Notes: a model not told the origin generated them from the sequence alone. Shown: positions 41,042 through 50,111, numbered from the stretch's first letter. The stretch is DNA of 64,000 bases from CAXXOK01 sp001604115 (GCA_034928535.1 JAYFOV010000023.1:35692-99691), one strand, 5' to 3'. Made by a program: numbers and translations.

Positions 41042-41776
41042 CTAAGCATTTGCCTCGCGGTGCGCTTTGTGGCCCAGGTATGCTTCCTGCACGCTTTGGT
41101 TGCATAGCAGCTTCTCGCCCGTGTCTTGCAGGGTGATTGTGCCGGTCTGCATCACATAGCCATAGTGCGCGGCGTGCAGCGCGGCATTGGCGTTTTGCTC
41201 GATCAGCAGAATGGTGATGCCCTGCGCGCTCAGCTGTTTGATGATGCCGAAGATGTCCTTGACCACCAAGGGCGCAAGCCCCAGGGAAGGCTCGTCCATC
41301 ATGAGCAGTTTGGGGCGCGTCATGAGCGCGCGACCCACGGCCAGCATCTGCTGCTCGCCACCGGACAATGTGCCCGCCAGCTGCCAGGAGCGCTCCTTCA
41401 GGCGTGGGAACAACGTGTGCACGCGCTCCAGATCATCCCGGATGCCGGCTTCATCCTTGCGCAGGTATGCGCCGATTTTCAAATTTTCAAGCACAGTCAG
41501 GTTGGGGAACACGCGCCGGCCTTCCGGCACCAGCGCAATGCCGCGCTGCACCACCTTTTGCGTGTCCAGCCCCAAAATGCTTTGCCCCTCATAGGTGATG
41601 GCGCCGCCCCGTGCGCGCACGATGCCGCAGATGGTGCGCAGCGTGGTGGATTTGCCCGCGCCGTTTGCGCCGATCAGCGTCACGATCTGCCCTTCCTCCA
41701 CAGAAAAGCTCACGCCCCGCAACGCCTCAATGCCGCCGTAACTCACGCGCAGATCCTTGACTTCTAGCAGGCTCAT
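41042..41776 (-). CDS. livF: LivF-like ABC transporter ATP-binding protein
   Basis: A 244-residue ATPase with Walker A GANGAGKST, signature LSGGEQQML, Walker B LLMMDEPSLGL and the switch His in LLIEQNANAAL (Gln/Asn-rich, as usual in LivF). It energises import with LivG, LivH and LivM. The start overlaps the livG stop by 4 bp. The substrate may be a purine or urate rather than a branched-chain amino acid, because the operon abuts the purine island; this is inference. Confidence 0.93.
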   Translation of the reverse strand: MSLLEVKDLRVSYGGIEALRGVSFSVEEGQIVTLIGANGAGKSTTLRTICGIVRARGGAITYEGQSILGLDTQKVVQRGIALVPEGRRVFPNLTVLENLKIGAYLRKDEAGIRDDLERVHTLFPRLKERSWQLAGTLSGGEQQMLAVGRALMTRPKLLMMDEPSLGLAPLVVKDIFGIIKQLSAQGITILLIEQNANAALHAAHYGYVMQTGTITLQDTGEKLLCNQSVQEAYLGHKAHREANA

Positions 41777-42612
41777 TCTTCCGCCACCCCCAAATACGCC
41801 GTGATCACTTCCGGGTTTTGCTGGATCTCCGCCGGGGTGCCTTCGGCGATCAGCGCGCCAAAGTTGAGCACATAAATGCGGTCGGAAATATCCATGACCA
41901 GGTTCATATCATGCTCGATCAACAGCACTGTGAGCCCGAAGCGATCCTTGATGTCCCGGATAAAGGCACACAGCTCCTCCGTTTCCTGAGGGTTCATGCC
42001 GGCTGCCGGCTCGTCCAGCAGCAGCATGGAGGGCTTGGTGGAAAGCGCACGTGCGATTTCCAACCTGCGCTGCTTGCCATAGGGCAAGGCGGTGGCGATT
42101 TCGTCCTGCACATCGGTCAGGCCTACCACCTCCAGCAGCGCCTGCGTCTCTTCCCGGATGCGGCGCTCCTCCGCGCCGTTCAGGTGCAGCGCCGTGCGCA
42201 AGAACCCGGCTTTCAGGTTCATGTGCTTGGCCACCAGCACGTTATCAAACACCGTCATGCTCTTGAACAGCCGGATGTTCTGAAATGTGCGCGCCATGCC
42301 CTGCTTGGTTATTTTGTCCGGGGTATTGTTCACCGTGTGGGGGTACATATAGGCGTGCCCGCCGGAGTAGAGCTTGCGCATCTTGCCCCGCGGCTGATCC
42401 TCCGCGATCACCTTGCCGCGCAGGGTCACACGCCCGTTGGTGGGGGCATAAACGCCTGTGATCACATTAAAGACGGTGGTCTTGCCCGCACCATTGGGGC
42501 CGATGAGCGCGACGATCTCGCCCTCGTTCACGTCCAGGGATACATCGTTCACGGCCACCACGCCGCCAAATTGCATGGTCACGTTATCCAGATGCAGCAC
42601 GTTTGCACTCAC
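41773..42612 (-). CDS. livG: LivG-like ABC transporter ATP-binding protein
   Basis: A 279-residue ATPase with Walker A GPNGAGKTT, LEIARALSTKP, Walker B LLLDEPAAGMN and LIEHDMNLVMDISDR. The signature loop is of the LivG type (ALPYGKQRRLE). An insert of about 25 residues between Walker A and the Q-loop region (GKMRKLYSGGHAYMYPHTVN) is longer than usual. It overlaps both neighbours by 4 bp. Confidence 0.93.
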   Translation of the reverse strand: MSANVLHLDNVTMQFGGVVAVNDVSLDVNEGEIVALIGPNGAGKTTVFNVITGVYAPTNGRVTLRGKVIAEDQPRGKMRKLYSGGHAYMYPHTVNNTPDKITKQGMARTFQNIRLFKSMTVFDNVLVAKHMNLKAGFLRTALHLNGAEERRIREETQALLEVVGLTDVQDEIATALPYGKQRRLEIARALSTKPSMLLLDEPAAGMNPQETEELCAFIRDIKDRFGLTVLLIEHDMNLVMDISDRIYVLNFGALIAEGTPAEIQQNPEVITAYLGVAEE

Positions 42613-43745
42613 GCCTTGCGCGCCCCCTTTCCAGCCAGTTTATGGCGCTTGCGGAACAGATCGGGTAGCTCCCGCGTGCCCATGATGCCCTGCCGGAAAA
42701 ACAGCACCACCGCCATGATGATGACCGAAAACACCACCAACCGGAAGCCGTTGCGCAAAAGCGGCACCTTCCAGGCTCCGATCATCTGCTCCTGATCCAG
42801 AAAGCGCAGCCACCACTCGCTGGAGGCCACAAACAGGAAGGAACTGAGCACGCTGCCCGTGACCGAGCCAATGCCGCCGATGACCACGATGAGCAAAATC
42901 TCATACGTCATGGCGGTGGTAAAGCTCTTAGCCTGCACGGAGTTGGCGTACATGGCCAGCATCGCGCCGCCGACCCCTGCAAAAAAGGAACTCACGCAAA
43001 ACGCGATCATCTTATGCCGCGCCAGGTTGATGCCCATGGCTTCGGCGGCCGTCTCATCATCCCGGATGGCCTTGAACGCCCGCCCGTAGGAGGAGTTGAT
43101 CAGCAGCATGATCAGCGCAATGCACACGCCCGCGATCACAAAGGGCACAAAGGTGCTCCAGTACACCAGCACCGTGCCGTTTGCGTCCCGCACGTTAAAA
43201 TCCGCGAAGGTCGGAAACAGCCGCAGCAGGTTGGAGCCGTTGGTGAGCACGCCGATCTTGTCCCACTGGAAAATGGCGCGGATGATCTCCGCAAAGCCCA
43301 GCGTGGCAATGGCCAGATAATCGCTCTTGAGGCGCAGCACCGGCAGGCCGATCAGGAAGGCGAACAGCGCCGCAAACAGCCCGGCCAGCACCAGCGCGAG
43401 GATCACCGGCAGGCTAAACTGCACCAACCCGCCGTTGTAGTATTGGTACACATTCATCCGCTGCGCCACCGGGATGGTAAAGATGGCGTAGGTGTAGGCG
43501 CCGATCAGCATGAAGCCTGCCTGCCCCAGCGAGAAAAGCCCGGTAAAGCCGTTGAGCAGGTTCATGCTCACAGCCACCAGCGCATAGGTCGCGCCCTTTT
43601 TGAGCACCGTAAAGAGCATGGAAGTCGCGGGCATCACCTGCTCCAGCACAAAGGCCAGCACATAGACCAGCGCAATGATGAAGATGCTGATGAGCGTAGC
43701 CCGATCCAGCTTTTTGGTCTTTGGTGTTTTTCCTGCAATCGTCAT
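42609..43745 (-). CDS. livM: LivM-like ABC transporter permease
   Basis: A 378-residue permease with about nine to ten membrane helices, from ATG 43745 (GAGGTGG upstream). Family signs: NLLNGFTGLFSLGQAGFMLIGAY, here split as NLLNGFTGLFSLGQ then AGFMLIGAY, and GRAFKAIRDDETAAEAMGIN, the cytoplasmic coupling (EAA-like) loop contacting the ATPases. It forms the channel with LivH and overlaps livG by 4 bp. Confidence 0.92.
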   Translation of the reverse strand: MTIAGKTPKTKKLDRATLISIFIIALVYVLAFVLEQVMPATSMLFTVLKKGATYALVAVSMNLLNGFTGLFSLGQAGFMLIGAYTYAIFTIPVAQRMNVYQYYNGGLVQFSLPVILALVLAGLFAALFAFLIGLPVLRLKSDYLAIATLGFAEIIRAIFQWDKIGVLTNGSNLLRLFPTFADFNVRDANGTVLVYWSTFVPFVIAGVCIALIMLLINSSYGRAFKAIRDDETAAEAMGINLARHKMIAFCVSSFFAGVGGAMLAMYANSVQAKSFTTAMTYEILLIVVIGGIGSVTGSVLSSFLFVASSEWWLRFLDQEQMIGAWKVPLLRNGFRLVVFSVIIMAVVLFFRQGIMGTRELPDLFRKRHKLAGKGARKA

Positions 43746-43755
43746 GGCTGCCACC

Positions 43756-44679
43756 TCACACCTTTTCCGTTTGCTTCTCGCCAAACAGCCCTGTGGGTTT
43801 GACGATCAGGATGATGATCAGCAGCGCGAACGTGAACGCATCGGAAAAGGTCGTGAACCCCAGCATGCTTTTGGCCAGCCCCGCCTTGACGAGGATGGTG
43901 TCCAGCCCCTTGAGCAGGTTTTCGCAAATGCCGATGATAAACGCGCCCACCACCGCGCCAGGCACCGATCCGATGCCCCCGAACACCGCCGCCACGAAGG
44001 CCTTGAGCCCCGGCATGGAGCCGGATGTCTGGATCACGGTGCTGTAATTGGTAAAGTAGAGGATGGAGCCCACGCCTGCCAAAAAGGAGCCGATCACAAA
44101 TGTGACGGTGATCACATGATCGATCTTGATGCCCATCAGGCGGCTGGTTTCAAAATCCTTGCTCACGGCGCGCATCGCCATGCCGATTTTGGTATGGTTG
44201 ATCAGCAGCACCAGCGCCACCACCAGCAATAGCGTGAGCACGGGCGTGACCAGCGTGACCATGCGCGTGGAGGCCGTGCCGATGGTCACCGTATCAGAAA
44301 TAAAGGGGATGCTCGGGTAAAACTGGTTCAGGCCGCCCGTGATGTAGAGTACGAGGTTTTGCAGCGTGTAGCTCACGCCGATGGCGGAAATCATGATGCT
44401 CATGCGCGGGGCGGAGCGCAGCGGTTTGTAGGCCACCCGCTCAATGCCAAAGCCCACCGCCGCTGTGATGATGAGCACCAGCGGGATGGAAAGGTACAGC
44501 GGCACGCCGCTGGCCGTAATATACACCATCACAATGCCCGCGACCATGAACACATCGCCATGAGCAAAGTTGATCAGCCGCAGGATGCCATACACCATGG
44601 TATAGCCGATGGCGATCAACGCATATTGCCCCCCGACAGAAATGCCGGAAAGCAGGTAGGGAAGGACTGTGCTGAACAC
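43756..44679 (-). CDS. livH: LivH-like ABC transporter permease
   Basis: A 307-residue permease with about eight helices. It starts at GTG 44679, 7 nt after AAGGAGG. Family signs: GYTMVYGILRLINFAHGDVF near the N-terminus and AMRAVSKDFETSRLMGI in the coupling loop. It pairs with LivM. It is separated from the binding-protein gene by a 162-bp gap containing a hairpin. Confidence 0.93.
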   Translation of the reverse strand: MFSTVLPYLLSGISVGGQYALIAIGYTMVYGILRLINFAHGDVFMVAGIVMVYITASGVPLYLSIPLVLIITAAVGFGIERVAYKPLRSAPRMSIMISAIGVSYTLQNLVLYITGGLNQFYPSIPFISDTVTIGTASTRMVTLVTPVLTLLLVVALVLLINHTKIGMAMRAVSKDFETSRLMGIKIDHVITVTFVIGSFLAGVGSILYFTNYSTVIQTSGSMPGLKAFVAAVFGGIGSVPGAVVGAFIIGICENLLKGLDTILVKAGLAKSMLGFTTFSDAFTFALLIIILIVKPTGLFGEKQTEKV

Positions 44680-44769
44680 AGGGTAACCTCCTTACGCGCC
44701 CGCGTGGGCGCATGGTATGCCGCGCGCCGCGGCCCCAAAGGGACGCACACCCCTGCCACAACGCGACGC

Positions 44770-44793
44770 GGCGAGGGCAAGATTGCCCTCGCC
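44770..44793 (-). terminator. Intercistronic hairpin between binding protein and permeases
   Basis: GGCGAGGGC (44770-44778) pairs with GCCCTCGCC (44785-44793), loop of six. No U tract. Such hairpins often cause partial termination or stabilise the upstream mRNA so that the binding protein is made in excess. Confidence 0.55.
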
Positions 44794-44841
44794 GATCGAA
44801 GCCGAGCCGAGCCGTCCGGTGTACGGGAAGGTGCGCCCGCG

Positions 44842-45999
44842 TTACTCCACGCTTTGCACCGTCACGAAATCCCAGTTGCCGGTTTCGGGGTTGGCGGTTT
44901 TGATATAGGCTACGTTGCGCACCGCATCGCCGGGCTCGGCGAAGGCGATATCGCCGGAAACGCCCTTGTATTGCACATTCCAGATGGCCTCGTTCACGGC
45001 CTTGCCATCGGTGCTGCCGGCAGCCTTGAGGGCTTCCAGCGCCACAAAGTATGCGTCGTAACCCATGGCGCTCACTGCCGCGACCACGTCATTGCCGCCG
45101 TTGTTGGTGAGCATATCGGGGTTCTGGTTCATCCAGGCCTTGATGCCCGCATCAAACTCCGGCGCGCCGCCTTCCTGGTAGAAGGTGCTCACGTAAATCT
45201 TAAGCGCGGTGCCCTTGGCGGCCTCGGCCACCTTGTTGCTGTCCCAGGTATCGCCGCCCAGCAGCGGGAAAGTCGCATTCATCGCCGATGCCTGGCTGAT
45301 GATCTGCGTGGAATAGGCGATGGACACCGGCGCAAAGAACACTTCCGCGCCCAGGGTGGCGGCGGTGTTCAGGTAGCTGGTGAAATCCGACGTGCCGGTG
45401 GGGAAGGTTTCCGAAACCACCGTGCCGCCCAGCGCTTCAAACGCCTGCTGGAAATAGTGGGTCAGGCCTACGTCATACTCATTGCCCAGCTCCGCCAGCA
45501 GGTAGGCATTTTTCATGCCCAGGGTCTTGAAGGCGTAGTTGGCCAGCACCGTGCCCTGGAACGGATCCAGGAAGCAGATGCGGAAATAGTGCGTGTTGCC
45601 CACAGTCACCTGCGGGTTGGTGCAGCTGATGCCGATGGCGGGGATGCCCGCCTCCGCAAAGTAGGGGCTGCCCGCGATGGAAACGCCGGAGCCATAGGAG
45701 CCGAGCACCACGCTCACGCCCTCGCTGACCAGCGCCTGCGCAGCGGAAGGAGCCTTGTCCGCGGAGGATCCGTTATCCGCATAAACGAGCTGAACGGTGT
45801 AGGTTTTGCCGCCGATATCCACCGTGGGTTGCACGGAGTTGGCGTACTGGACGCCCAAGGTTTCCTGTTTGCCGCCGGCGCCGCTGTCGCCCGAGGCAGG
45901 TTCGTACACGCCGATTTTCACGATGTCTTCCGCCATTGCGGTCAGGGAGAGGGACATGACCAGAATCAGGGCCAGCAAACAAGCAATGATTTTCTTCAT
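44842..45999 (-). CDS. LivK-like periplasmic-type substrate-binding protein
   Basis: A 385-residue protein from ATG 45999, with a signal peptide (MKKIIACLLALILVMSLSLT, cleavage near AMA-ED). The mature part follows the type-I (Leu/Ile/Val-binding, Peripla_BP_6) fold: IVKIGVYEPASGDSG, VVLGSYGSGV, GIPAIGISCTNP, ELGNEYDVGL and GGDTWDS. Hits to this fold bind amino acids, urea, amides or aromatic compounds, so the substrate cannot be named. No lipobox Cys is seen, so retention at the cell would need another means. First gene of the transporter operon. Confidence 0.88.
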   Translation of the reverse strand: MKKIIACLLALILVMSLSLTAMAEDIVKIGVYEPASGDSGAGGKQETLGVQYANSVQPTVDIGGKTYTVQLVYADNGSSADKAPSAAQALVSEGVSVVLGSYGSGVSIAGSPYFAEAGIPAIGISCTNPQVTVGNTHYFRICFLDPFQGTVLANYAFKTLGMKNAYLLAELGNEYDVGLTHYFQQAFEALGGTVVSETFPTGTSDFTSYLNTAATLGAEVFFAPVSIAYSTQIISQASAMNATFPLLGGDTWDSNKVAEAAKGTALKIYVSTFYQEGGAPEFDAGIKAWMNQNPDMLTNNGGNDVVAAVSAMGYDAYFVALEALKAAGSTDGKAVNEAIWNVQYKGVSGDIAFAEPGDAVRNVAYIKTANPETGNWDFVTVQSVE

Positions 46000-46033
46000 G
46001 TTTCGATTACGCCTCCCAGTTATTGTTATCCGC

Positions 46034-46062
46034 ATTATAGTAGAATATGCCTTGATTTGCAA
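46034..46062 (-). promoter_or_regulatory. Promoter of the ABC transporter operon
   Basis: On the minus strand: TTGCAA (46062-46057), 17 bp, TATAAT (46039-46034), about 35 bp before the binding-protein start. The stretch 46063-46232 upstream shows no further feature I can support. Confidence 0.75.
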
Positions 46063-46232
46063 GTCTAAAATCTGTACAATGCAAAAAACAAATTCCGCCC
46101 GATTCTCAAATCCTTTTGAAATGGGCTTTTGTTAGTATCTCCCAAACGTATTCTTGGCATGTGGGTTCTGGATACATGCATTGTTAGCCGGCAAAGTATG
46201 GGCGCTTTTTTCGGCCGGTTTTTGCAGGCACG

Positions 46233-46260
46233 CAAAAGGAGGCCGCTGCCGCGGCCTCCT
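46233..46260 (-). terminator. Intrinsic terminator for the EEP-family gene
   Basis: A perfect 11-bp stem (46235-46245 with 46250-46260), loop of four, then TTTT on the minus strand. The gene upstream of it on that strand is 46468-47547. Confidence 0.75.
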
Positions 46261-46313
46261 TAGTCTTTCACAGAATCTCTACCATATGCCAAACCCGCTC
46301 GTCTCACAGCCCT

Positions 46314-46431
46314 GCGGGCTGTTCGCTCGGTTGCCAAACAAGCTGCAGCCTTTGGCTTTGGGGCGCTGCCCCAAACCCCGCAAGGGCTTTCGCCCTTGAC
46401 CCTTTTCCGCTGTGGCGGGCGTTGTTTGGCA
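46314..46431. repeat. GC-rich intergenic repeat, diverged member
   Basis: Contains GCGGGCTGTTCGCTCGG, GGGGCGCTGCCCC and CAAGGGCTTTCGCCCTTG, the same succession of blocks as the repeats at 33.2 kb. A perfect inverted repeat TGCCAAACAA (46332-46341) / TTGTTTGGCA (46422-46431) spans much of it. Confidence 0.6.
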
Positions 46432-46467
46432 GCCTGAGGAGGCCGCTTGCCGCCGGCGCTCGGCCGT

Positions 46468-47547
46468 TTATTGCAGCGTAAACTCCATGGCCACCGGCTG
46501 GTGGTCACTGTTGCGGAAGTTCAGGTCATACGTCTGCACCGAGTTCACCTTCACGTTTGCCGAGACGATGAAGCCGTCGATCACGTACATCACCACCGCG
46601 CTCCGATCCCCCTGGTAGGGGGTTTCCAGCGCCCTGCAGGTGGGTGTGCGCGTGTCAAAGGCAAAGCGATAGCCGGCCGGCAGGTCGCTGTCCATCAGCT
46701 GCCCGGGAATCCAGCCCGCCTCGGCGGGGATGGGGTATTGCGCCACCGAGCCCGGGAATGCCTGGTTGAAATCCCCGCCCGCGATCACATAGTTTCCCTT
46801 GAGCGCCTCCGCCTTAAGGAGCTGCGCAAGCTGCGCCATTTGCGCCGTGCGCCCCTCCTGACTGGAGTAGGCCTCCAGGTGCAGGTTCACCAACACAAGC
46901 TCTTTGTCGCTTTCGGCGATGGGCATGCGCTCCACCAGCAGGCAACGCTTGAGGTTGGCCACGCGCAGCGGCCAGCTGAAGGGTACGGGCAGCTGCTCGC
47001 GGGTGGCCTCGCTCACCGCCAGGTTGTTCAGGGTAAGCAGGCCGCTTTCGATCTTGCCCAGCGGCGGCCAGGGGAAGGGCACAAAAGCACACTTGTAATT
47101 GTAGGCAAAGGCGGAGCCCATCATAAGCCCCCGTGCAAAGTGCTCGCGCTGATCCGTCCAGAAGCTGCGGCGCGAGTCCAGATCCACCTCCTGCAAGAGG
47201 CAAATGTCCGCTTTTTGCAGGGATAGCGCGCTGAGCAGGCCACTCAGGTTTGCCGTCACTTCAGCTTCATCCCGGGGCAGCACGCCCTTGCCGCCATCCA
47301 TAAAAAAGTCCTGCGAGGCATCCAGCCCACCATAGCCTACATTAAATGTCACAATCTTGTAGCGCTTGCCCACAGCGGTTTGTGCATGGCGCGCCCCGGC
47401 GGTCACGGCCACCGGCTCAACGCTGTCCGGCTGATATTCCGCTACGGTCAGCCAACCGACCACCCCGCCCGCAAGCAATGCCCCCAGCACCGCCAGCAGG
47501 AGGATGAACCCCAAAATCCTGCCCAGTATATTGCGCCCAGACCTCAT
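46468..47547 (-). CDS. Membrane-anchored endonuclease/exonuclease/phosphatase family protein
   Basis: A 359-residue protein from ATG 47547 (GGGAGG upstream) with an N-terminal membrane helix (about 8-35). The EEP fold is shown by VTFNVGYGGLDASQDF (metal Asn), ICLLQEVD (catalytic Glu), LVNLHLEAYSS, VIAGGDFNQAFP (Asp-x-Asn) and FRNSDHQPVAMEF (terminal Asp-His). Targets in this fold range from DNA to phospholipids and inositol phosphates. The membrane anchor and outside location suggest a phosphodiesterase acting on a lipid or extracellular nucleic acid rather than a repair nuclease. Confidence 0.85.
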   Translation of the reverse strand: MRSGRNILGRILGFILLLAVLGALLAGGVVGWLTVAEYQPDSVEPVAVTAGARHAQTAVGKRYKIVTFNVGYGGLDASQDFFMDGGKGVLPRDEAEVTANLSGLLSALSLQKADICLLQEVDLDSRRSFWTDQREHFARGLMMGSAFAYNYKCAFVPFPWPPLGKIESGLLTLNNLAVSEATREQLPVPFSWPLRVANLKRCLLVERMPIAESDKELVLVNLHLEAYSSQEGRTAQMAQLAQLLKAEALKGNYVIAGGDFNQAFPGSVAQYPIPAEAGWIPGQLMDSDLPAGYRFAFDTRTPTCRALETPYQGDRSAVVMYVIDGFIVSANVKVNSVQTYDLNFRNSDHQPVAMEFTLQ

Positions 47548-47621
47548 GCGTCTGCCTCCCGTGCGTTGCCCCACTGTGCGTTGCGTATGGCTTTTCCTGT
47601 GTGGCGCGCGTGTTTTCCTTA

Positions 47622-47630
47622 ATTATAACA
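47622..47630 (-). promoter_or_regulatory. Extended -10 promoter of the EEP-family gene
   Basis: TGTTATAAT on the minus strand (47630-47622), a full TGn-TATAAT box lying over the MFS stop codon. The -35 region (TTACGT) is poor. Confidence 0.6.
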
Positions 47631-48807
47631 GATGTTCAGGCTCCACGTAAAGCGCATCCGGCATGCGCGCGCCGCCCAGAGCACGCCGGAACAGCCATAG
47701 CCCTGCCGCGCACAACCCTGCCGCCAGCCCCAGGGAAAGCGGCAGGCGCACATCCGCCGCGCCGCCCAGCGCCAAATTCACGGGAATGGCGACGCCATTC
47801 ATCAGCAAGGCATTCAGGCTCAGCGCCGTGGCGCGGTCGCCTGTGTGGACCCGGCTGTTCTGCGCCTCCATTTGCAGGGGCTGCAACAGGCTGAAGCTGC
47901 CGCGCGCCACCAGCACCCCGGCGACGGACACCCACGCCTGGCCGCTGGCCGCCAGCGCGGCAAAGGCGGCGGCGCACAGCGCAAAGAGCACTACACCAAA
48001 ACGCCGCTGCCCCACCCGGCGCGTGAGCCTGTCCGAAAGACCGCCCAGCAACCCCACCAGGGTCATCACCAGATAGATGACTCCCATCGCGCGGGGGGCG
48101 ATGCCTGCGCGCACGTATTGCAGCTGGCTGAGGAACACCGTGACCATCTGCTGGCTTTCGTTGAGCAGGGATACGCCCGCCAGCAGCATCAACAGCCTCC
48201 GGTCCCTGAGCAGCCCACGGAGCAGGCGCGCAAAATCACCCGGGGCGCGCCGGGCAGGCGCATCGGGCTTTACCTCCCGCAGCAGCAGCGCGAGCGCCGC
48301 CGCCAGCCCGTAGCTGAACACCGTGAGCAGCCCGGCCAGCCGATAATCCTCCCCGATGAACAGCGCATAGACTCCCGAAGCCAGCAGAAGCCCGATAATG
48401 TTGCAGTTATTGTAGATGCCAAAGGCGCGCCGCGCGCCGACCTCCCCGCTGGACAGGTATAGGATGCTCGTATCCACACCGGAGATGCCTGTGACCGCCA
48501 CCGCCAGGATCACCCGCTCGATCAGGAACATCAGGTAGCCGTCCGCGCGCCAGAAAACGATTTTGGACACAAAGTACAGCCCGCAGCTGATCAATAGTGT
48601 ACGCTTGTAACCGATGCGATCCGCCAGCATGCCCCAGGGCACCTCCAGCGCCACGCACAGGATCAGGGAAACCACCTCGATTTGGGATATCTGAAACACG
48701 CTGACTCCCGCCGCCTTGCGGTACAGCGTGGCGATGGGTCCGTAAAAAATCATACCCTGAAGCACGGCCATGGCATACATGACCGGCAAATTTCGTTTGA
48801 ACGACAT
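47623..48807 (-). CDS. MFS transporter
   Basis: A 394-residue protein from ATG 48807 with about 12 membrane helices. The loop 2-3 motif is WGMLADRIGYKRTLL (the G-x3-D-R-x-G-x-R/K pattern of MFS) and its second-half echo is LGGLSDRLTRRVGQRR. The substrate is unknown; the sequence resembles drug-efflux or sugar-efflux type MFS proteins. It has its own promoter and is probably a single gene, since the EEP gene downstream has one too. Confidence 0.85.
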   Translation of the reverse strand: MSFKRNLPVMYAMAVLQGMIFYGPIATLYRKAAGVSVFQISQIEVVSLILCVALEVPWGMLADRIGYKRTLLISCGLYFVSKIVFWRADGYLMFLIERVILAVAVTGISGVDTSILYLSSGEVGARRAFGIYNNCNIIGLLLASGVYALFIGEDYRLAGLLTVFSYGLAAALALLLREVKPDAPARRAPGDFARLLRGLLRDRRLLMLLAGVSLLNESQQMVTVFLSQLQYVRAGIAPRAMGVIYLVMTLVGLLGGLSDRLTRRVGQRRFGVVLFALCAAAFAALAASGQAWVSVAGVLVARGSFSLLQPLQMEAQNSRVHTGDRATALSLNALLMNGVAIPVNLALGGAADVRLPLSLGLAAGLCAAGLWLFRRALGGARMPDALYVEPEHLL

Positions 48808-48945
48808 CAAAAGCCCTCACATTCAATTTGAGCATTGCAAAAACAGGGGCATGGCTTCTCGCCTGCCCATAAGGGTTTGCCTGCTCACATCAAATGGGGC
48901 TGTGCATAACGCATACCTGCCTTTTCAGGATCGGTGTTCAGGCCG

Positions 48946-48974
48946 ATGGTAGCATATTTGAAACCGGTTGTAAA
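48946..48974 (-). promoter_or_regulatory. Promoter of the MFS gene
   Basis: On the minus strand: TTTACA (48974-48969), 17 bp, TGC then TACCAT (48951-48946). Confidence 0.6.
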
Positions 48975-49026
48975 GCGCGGATTCGTTCCCCTGCCAAGGC
49001 GGGGATGTGTTTTGAGGGCAAGGGCT

Positions 49027-49983
49027 TCAGCGGCTCGCGCCACTGCCGCCAGCGGGGGCAGCCGCGGGCGCCTTGGCGGCGGCATCGCGCCGTTCCATCC
49101 ATAGGTACCAACCCAGCCCGATCAGGATGATGCAGCCGCCCAGGAAGGTGTTCAGGGTGGGCACATCGCCCAGCACCACAAACACGGCCAGCGGCCCCGT
49201 GACCACCGTGATCAGCAGCACGGCCGATACCAGCGGCGCTTTGAAGTACTTGAGCGCCACATTGAGCATGGTGTGACCCAGCAACGTGCAAAACACCGCC
49301 AGGCAAAGCGCCCACAGGAGGTTTGCAGCTGCAAAGCCTGTGGCGGGGATGCGCAGCACCCACACAAAAACGCCCATCCACACACAGGTGAAGGTATAGG
49401 CGATGCTGGTGTAGGTGTTGGTTTCCAGCGTCTCGCGCGCCTTGCGCCCGCACAGGGTGTACAGCGCCTGCAGCGCCGCAGCCAGCAGTGCCATCAGGTT
49501 GCCGCCCAGCTTGCCCAGGCCGCCGTCCAGATTGCACACCACCACCCCGATGGTGGCGATCACCATGCCCACCAGCGCCCCGGCGGATGTTTTCTCCTTC
49601 AAAAACAGGGCGGAAAACCCGGCGGTCATGAGCATATAGGTGCCCCAGATGGCCGATGCGGCAAAGACATCTGTGTTTTCCAGCGCAAGCACCCATGCCG
49701 TAAAATGCACCGCCAACAGGGTACCGGACAGCGCGCTCAGCCAAAAGCCGCGTTTGCCCGCCGCGCGCAGCGCCTGCCGCTGCCCGCGCCGCAGCAGCGT
49801 GCCCGGCGCCATGAGCACCAGCGTGATGCACAGGCGCAGCAGGTTCACCCACAAAGGGTGCAGCCCCGTGGCAAAAGAAAGTTTGTAAAAAAGCGCGGCC
49901 AGCGAGGTGCCCAGCACAGCCGTGATCAGGGATGCGTATCCGGTGCGCCTGTCGGCGGATGGGGCGGGTGCGGCTTGCTGCAT
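49027..49983 (-). CDS. EamA/DMT family transporter
   Basis: A 318-residue protein from ATG 49983 (GGAGG 8 nt before). Ten membrane helices in two EamA repeats; the first contains SAIWGTYMLMTAGFSALFLKE and the second has LLGHTMLNVALKYFKAPLVS, a common EamA ending. Export of amino acids or metabolites is typical. The protein ends in an Ala/Gly-rich cytoplasmic tail. Confidence 0.88.
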   Translation of the reverse strand: MQQAAPAPSADRRTGYASLITAVLGTSLAALFYKLSFATGLHPLWVNLLRLCITLVLMAPGTLLRRGQRQALRAAGKRGFWLSALSGTLLAVHFTAWVLALENTDVFAASAIWGTYMLMTAGFSALFLKEKTSAGALVGMVIATIGVVVCNLDGGLGKLGGNLMALLAAALQALYTLCGRKARETLETNTYTSIAYTFTCVWMGVFVWVLRIPATGFAAANLLWALCLAVFCTLLGHTMLNVALKYFKAPLVSAVLLITVVTGPLAVFVVLGDVPTLNTFLGGCIILIGLGWYLWMERRDAAAKAPAAAPAGGSGASR

Positions 49984-50013
49984 GGGCGTGACCTCCGGTA
50001 TTTTGCTAAGGGG

Positions 50014-50042
50014 AGTATACCCCCTGTGGCGGCGTGCGTCAA
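50014..50042 (-). promoter_or_regulatory. Promoter of the DMT transporter gene
   Basis: On the minus strand: TTGACG (50042-50037), 17 bp, TATACT (50019-50014), about 30 bp before the start codon. Confidence 0.7.
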
Positions 50043-50111
50043 CGCAGGCGCGGTGAGGGGGCAGCCGCCGTGCCTGCCGCCCGCCCTGCGCCCGGGCATT
50101 ACGCCCTGCTA

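Noticed and set aside
41042..45999. Plain assignment as a branched-chain amino acid transporter
   Set aside because: The fold family covers many substrates, and the binding protein shows no residue set I can match to leucine binding. I keep the Liv names only as family labels.
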